Notes under the pieces: model-generated
Seen by the model: only the letters and a program-made list of their open reading frames with translations
The model's database searches: none
Told to the model about the DNA's origin: nothing
Position numbers and translations under genes: made by a program
Shown: positions 3,736-6,092 of the stretch, one piece after another
How positions within the stretch are numbered: the stretch's first letter is position 1
Layout: each line of letters opens with the position of its first letter
Assembly (NCBI GenBank): GCA_014377395.1
Contig: JACMPS010000578.1
Location: 1-6,092 of the forward strand
DNA from: Chthonomonadaceae bacterium
GTDB lineage: Bacteria; Armatimonadota; Chthonomonadetes; Chthonomonadales; Chthonomonadaceae
Length of the DNA stretch: 6,092 nucleotides
Direction: 5' to 3'

Positions 3736-5868
3736 ATGTCACTCAATCAGTTACGTAAAGATATTCTCGTCAACGTCGGTGAACGCGAAACCCGCATCGC
3801 CGTGCTGGAGGATGACCGCCTTGTCGAACTCCACATCGAGCGCAGTGAGCGCGTGGTAGGAAACCTTTATAAGTGTAAGGTAGCAAATGTGCTGAAAGGC
3901 ATGGACGCCGCTTTCGTAGATATTGGGTTAGAGCGAAACGCTTTCCTTTATGTCGGCGATGTGATCCCCACCCGCGAAGAAGAACCGAAACGTGCCCCCG
4001 CTCCTACTCCTGCCCCTGTCACCGACAGTAGCCAGCAACGCTTTGCACGGGGGGGACGACGACGCAACGGTTCTCGCTTTGCACCGCAACCTTCCACAAT
4101 GCCACTTGACTCCGCTCTCGAAAACACGGACGACGAGGACGCGCCGGAAGTGGGAGAAGGCTTTACTGCCGAACTGCCTGCGGATATGATGGCGGGGGAA
4201 AGAGAGAATGCAGGGAACTCAGGACTGCAAGAAGACGCCCTAGAAGCCCTTGCCGCCGAAGCCGAAGCCGAACTTCGGGACGAAATGGATGAAGACGACT
4301 CGCTTTCCTCCGAAGAAGAGGCGTTTGCGGATTTAACGGAAGATGTTGAGGAAGTCGCACCCGGAAGCGGACGAGTTCCGCGTCGTCCTCCAATGCGCCG
4401 CTCCGTTGCCCGCAACCAAAAAATCACCGATGTGGCGAAAATTGGACAGGAATTGCTTGTGCAGGTGATCAAAGGGCCTCGCGGAACGAAAGGCGCACGA
4501 GTTTCAACTCGCGTTTCCCTTCCCGGACGCTATCTTGTGCTGATGCCGGAAGGCGACAGCCTCGGTGTTTCCCGCAAAATCGAGGACGTGAAAGAGCGTG
4601 ACCGTCTGAAAAAGATCGGGGATCGGATTCGTGTTCCCGGCTACGGAATTATCATCCGCACGGAAGCGGAAGAGAAAACCGAAGTCGAGTTACAACAAGA
4701 CCTCGATTTTCTTGTGAAGTCCTGGCGAGAGATTGAAGCGAAGTCGAAAACGGTACGCGCCCCCGCCATTCTGCAACAAGACCTCACTTTGCTTTACAAG
4801 ACGATCCGTGATGTTTTCGGCTCCGACGTGAACAAACTCGTGATTGATAGTCCTGCCGAATACGAAAAAGCGAATGAACTGATCGAGCGTCTTTCTCCGA
4901 AATTAAAAGGGCGGATTCACCTTTACGATGGCGAAAAACCCCTCTTTGATCATTACAAACTCGAAGAGGAAATCGAACGCTCGTTGCGTCGTAAGGTCTT
5001 CATGAAATCGGGTGGCTCGCTTGTCATTGACGAAACCGAAGCCCTGACGGTCATTGACGTGAACTCCTCAAAATTTGTGGGTTCCTCCAGCCTGAATGAA
5101 ACGATTGTCAAGGTGAACCTTGACGCCGCAAACGAGATTGCCCGTCAGTTGCGACTGCGTGACATTGGCAGAATCATCGTGATTGACTTTATTGACATGA
5201 ACTCTGAGCGTGACCGGGTTTCGGTTCGCAAGTCTCTGGAGAACGCTCTCAAACGAGATCGTTCCCGCACGAAAATTTCGAATATCAGCCCACTCGGTTT
5301 GATTGAAATGACCCGCAAGCGCACCGGTGAGACTCTGACCGCTTTTATTACCGAAGAGTGTCCTTTCTGCAAGGGACGCGGCACGTTGCCTTCCGCCGAA
5401 ACGGTTTCCGTTGATCTTGAAAGAGAACTACGCCGCGTAATCAACACGCCGAACTTCGCTAAAAAAGAAGCGGTTTTGATTAACTGTCATCCTGATGTTG
5501 CCGAGTTGTTTGTGGGAGTGGAGGGAACTGCGGTTGCACAACTGGAACTCGAAATCGAAAAGGCAATCTATGTACGAGCCGTAGAAGACGATCATATCGA
5601 GCAATTCAATCTCAAACCGGGCGACATTGGAGACTATGAAAAACTCCGCCTCAACTATCGCCGCGCTCAAGTCGTCGAGTGCAAAGTCATGCGTTCCCTG
5701 CTGAAAGAGACGGGCAAGTGCATCGGCTGGGCAGAGGGAATGTTGATTGATCTGGATGACGGCGCGAAATTCATGGGGCAAAAAGCGAAAGTCCGTATTC
5801 TGGACGTGCGCCGTTCCTATGCTTCCGCCGAGGTGATTCCTGGCACCAACCGCCCGCTCAGTTCGTAA
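3736..5868 (+). CDS. rng: Ribonuclease E/G family endoribonuclease with an acidic insertion in the S1 domain
   Basis: The product is 710 residues and should cut single-stranded AU-rich RNA during mRNA decay and rRNA maturation. The N-terminus (MSLNQLRKDILVNV) and the first half of the S1 domain (about 38-77, ending ERNAFLYVGDV) are typical. A low-complexity insertion follows (about 78-228): Pro-rich, then Arg/Gly-rich, then strongly acidic (131-206), then Arg-rich. S1 resumes at TDVAKIGQELLVQVIKGPRGTKGARVST (231-258). The catalytic Asp residues are visible: Asp441 in VIDVNSS and Asp484 in VIDFIDMN. CPFCKGRG (542-549) is the zinc-link that joins subunits. The C-terminus (about 640-700) looks like a TRAM-type beta-barrel. 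E. coli RNase G has 489 residues, so most of the extra length is the insertion plus the C-terminal domain. ATG 3736 is 7 bp after the ADP-ribosylglycohydrolase stop, with AGGA 11 nt upstream. The symbol rng rather than rne is used because there is no long C-terminal scaffold. Confidence 0.94.
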   Translation: MSLNQLRKDILVNVGERETRIAVLEDDRLVELHIERSERVVGNLYKCKVANVLKGMDAAFVDIGLERNAFLYVGDVIPTREEEPKRAPAPTPAPVTDSSQQRFARGGRRRNGSRFAPQPSTMPLDSALENTDDEDAPEVGEGFTAELPADMMAGERENAGNSGLQEDALEALAAEAEAELRDEMDEDDSLSSEEEAFADLTEDVEEVAPGSGRVPRRPPMRRSVARNQKITDVAKIGQELLVQVIKGPRGTKGARVSTRVSLPGRYLVLMPEGDSLGVSRKIEDVKERDRLKKIGDRIRVPGYGIIIRTEAEEKTEVELQQDLDFLVKSWREIEAKSKTVRAPAILQQDLTLLYKTIRDVFGSDVNKLVIDSPAEYEKANELIERLSPKLKGRIHLYDGEKPLFDHYKLEEEIERSLRRKVFMKSGGSLVIDETEALTVIDVNSSKFVGSSSLNETIVKVNLDAANEIARQLRLRDIGRIIVIDFIDMNSERDRVSVRKSLENALKRDRSRTKISNISPLGLIEMTRKRTGETLTAFITEECPFCKGRGTLPSAETVSVDLERELRRVINTPNFAKKEAVLINCHPDVAELFVGVEGTAVAQLELEIEKAIYVRAVEDDHIEQFNLKPGDIGDYEKLRLNYRRAQVVECKVMRSLLKETGKCIGWAEGMLIDLDDGAKFMGQKAKVRILDVRRSYASAEVIPGTNRPLSS

Positions 5869-5877
5869 GAGAGAGGA

Positions 5878-5988
5878 TTTATCCACAGATTAGCACCGAG
5901 TAACACACGTTTTAAGGCGAATATATCCATTGCGATTTTTGTATTCAGGCTTTTGATCTGTGTTCGTCGGTGTTAATCTGTGGATAAA
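5878..5988. repeat. 111-bp element with 30-bp near-perfect inverted ends (MITE-like)
   Basis: Arms 5878-5907 and 5959-5988 are reverse complements at 27 of 30 positions, and one of the three differences is a G-T wobble. The first 22 positions match apart from that wobble. The arms begin TTTATCCACAGATTA, and a 51-bp AT-rich centre without a coding frame separates them. Each arm contains TTATCCACA, identical to the DnaA-box consensus, facing inward. The element starts 9 bp after the RNase E/G stop and ends 24 bp before the next ATG, filling most of the intergenic gap. In RNA it could form a long stem and end or protect the RNase transcript. Strings such as ATCCACAGATTAACAC occur as dispersed palindromes in other bacteria, so a non-autonomous mobile element is my preferred reading. 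Confidence 0.75.
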
Positions 5989-6012
5989 AACAAATTTACG
6001 GAGTGAAAAAGG

Positions 6013-6092
6013 ATGCTGGTAGCGATTATCGGGGCGGGAATGGCGGGGCTTGCGGCGGCGAAGAGATTAAGCGAAGCAGGGCATGAAGTCAC
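6013..6092 (+). CDS. N-terminus of a FAD/NAD(P)-binding oxidoreductase (partial)
   Basis: The first 26 codons of a gene that runs off the right edge. The peptide begins MLVAIIGAGMAGLAAA and continues KRLSEAGHEV, a clear dinucleotide-binding Rossmann motif (GxGxxGxxxAxxLxxxGxxV) at the very N-terminus. This is typical of FAD-dependent amine oxidase, renalase-like or protoporphyrinogen oxidase-like flavoproteins; the substrate cannot be told from this part. GGAG (6000-6003) lies 9 nt before the ATG at 6013. It is on the same strand as RNase E/G but separated by 144 bp that hold the inverted-repeat element, so shared transcription is uncertain. Confidence 0.8.
   Translation, partial: MLVAIIGAGMAGLAAAKRLSEAGHEV

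Noticed and set aside
3948..4472. A Ser-rich 174-codon open frame on the minus strand
   Set aside because: It is the complement of the acidic, Glu/Asp/Ala-rich insertion of RNase E/G; the Ser bias follows from the GAA/GAC codons on the other strand.
5428..5886. A 152-codon open frame on the minus strand opposite the RNase E/G 3' end
   Set aside because: It is opposite conserved RNase E/G coding sequence, and its product has no family features.
5879..5987. A replication origin, because two perfect DnaA-box 9-mers occur within 110 bp
   Set aside because: Both 9-mers are explained by a single inverted repeat, no further boxes or dnaA/dnaN/gidA-type genes are nearby, and the surrounding genes are not origin neighbours.

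Overview
The window looks like a chromosomal segment from a bacterium of the Armatimonadota (formerly Armatimonadetes) or a close relative. The main clue is the type IV-pilin-like protein at 160-873. It has the cleaved prepilin N-terminus followed by an 'LFPVFARAREKAR...CLSNLRQIG' segment and an RHN...D.H tail, a layout I associate with the very large prepilin-like families of Armatimonadota and Planctomycetota. Base composition is near 50% G+C and the same across the genes, with no obvious foreign island. The taxonomic call is inference from protein style only.

Layout. (1) 1-56: a minus-strand start that runs off the left edge, possibly a transposase N-terminus. (2) 160-873: a secreted prepilin-like protein. 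(3) 874-1101: an intergenic region with a good sigma70-type promoter and a leader hairpin, feeding (4) 1102-1428, a small exported Cys-rich metal-binding-like protein. (5) 1439-1483: an imperfect palindrome. (6) 1502-5868: a tight same-strand run of four genes. These are a DUF2344/TIGR03936 protein, a dual-specificity (Cys-X5-Arg) phosphatase, a broken ADP-ribosylglycohydrolase gene, and a ribonuclease E/G. (7) 5878-5988: a 111-bp element with 30-bp inverted ends. (8) 6013-6092: the first codons of a FAD/NAD-binding oxidoreductase.

How the genes fit together. DUF2344 proteins usually sit next to RNase E/G together with a radical SAM partner. Here the radical SAM gene is not in the window, and a phosphatase/ADP-ribosylglycohydrolase pair lies between DUF2344 and RNase E/G. 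Spacing within the run is short (22 bp gap, 13 bp overlap, 7 bp gap), so it probably behaves as one transcription unit. The ADP-ribosylglycohydrolase gene carries every family motif I can recognise, but it has an in-frame TGA at a normally glycine position and a one-base frameshift further on. It is therefore either a very recent pseudogene, a recoded gene, or a pair of sequence errors. This broken gene, the unusual RNase E/G with a ~150-residue acidic insertion inside its S1 domain, and the two palindromic intergenic elements are the points most worth a second look. I did not find a convincing wholly new multi-gene system.
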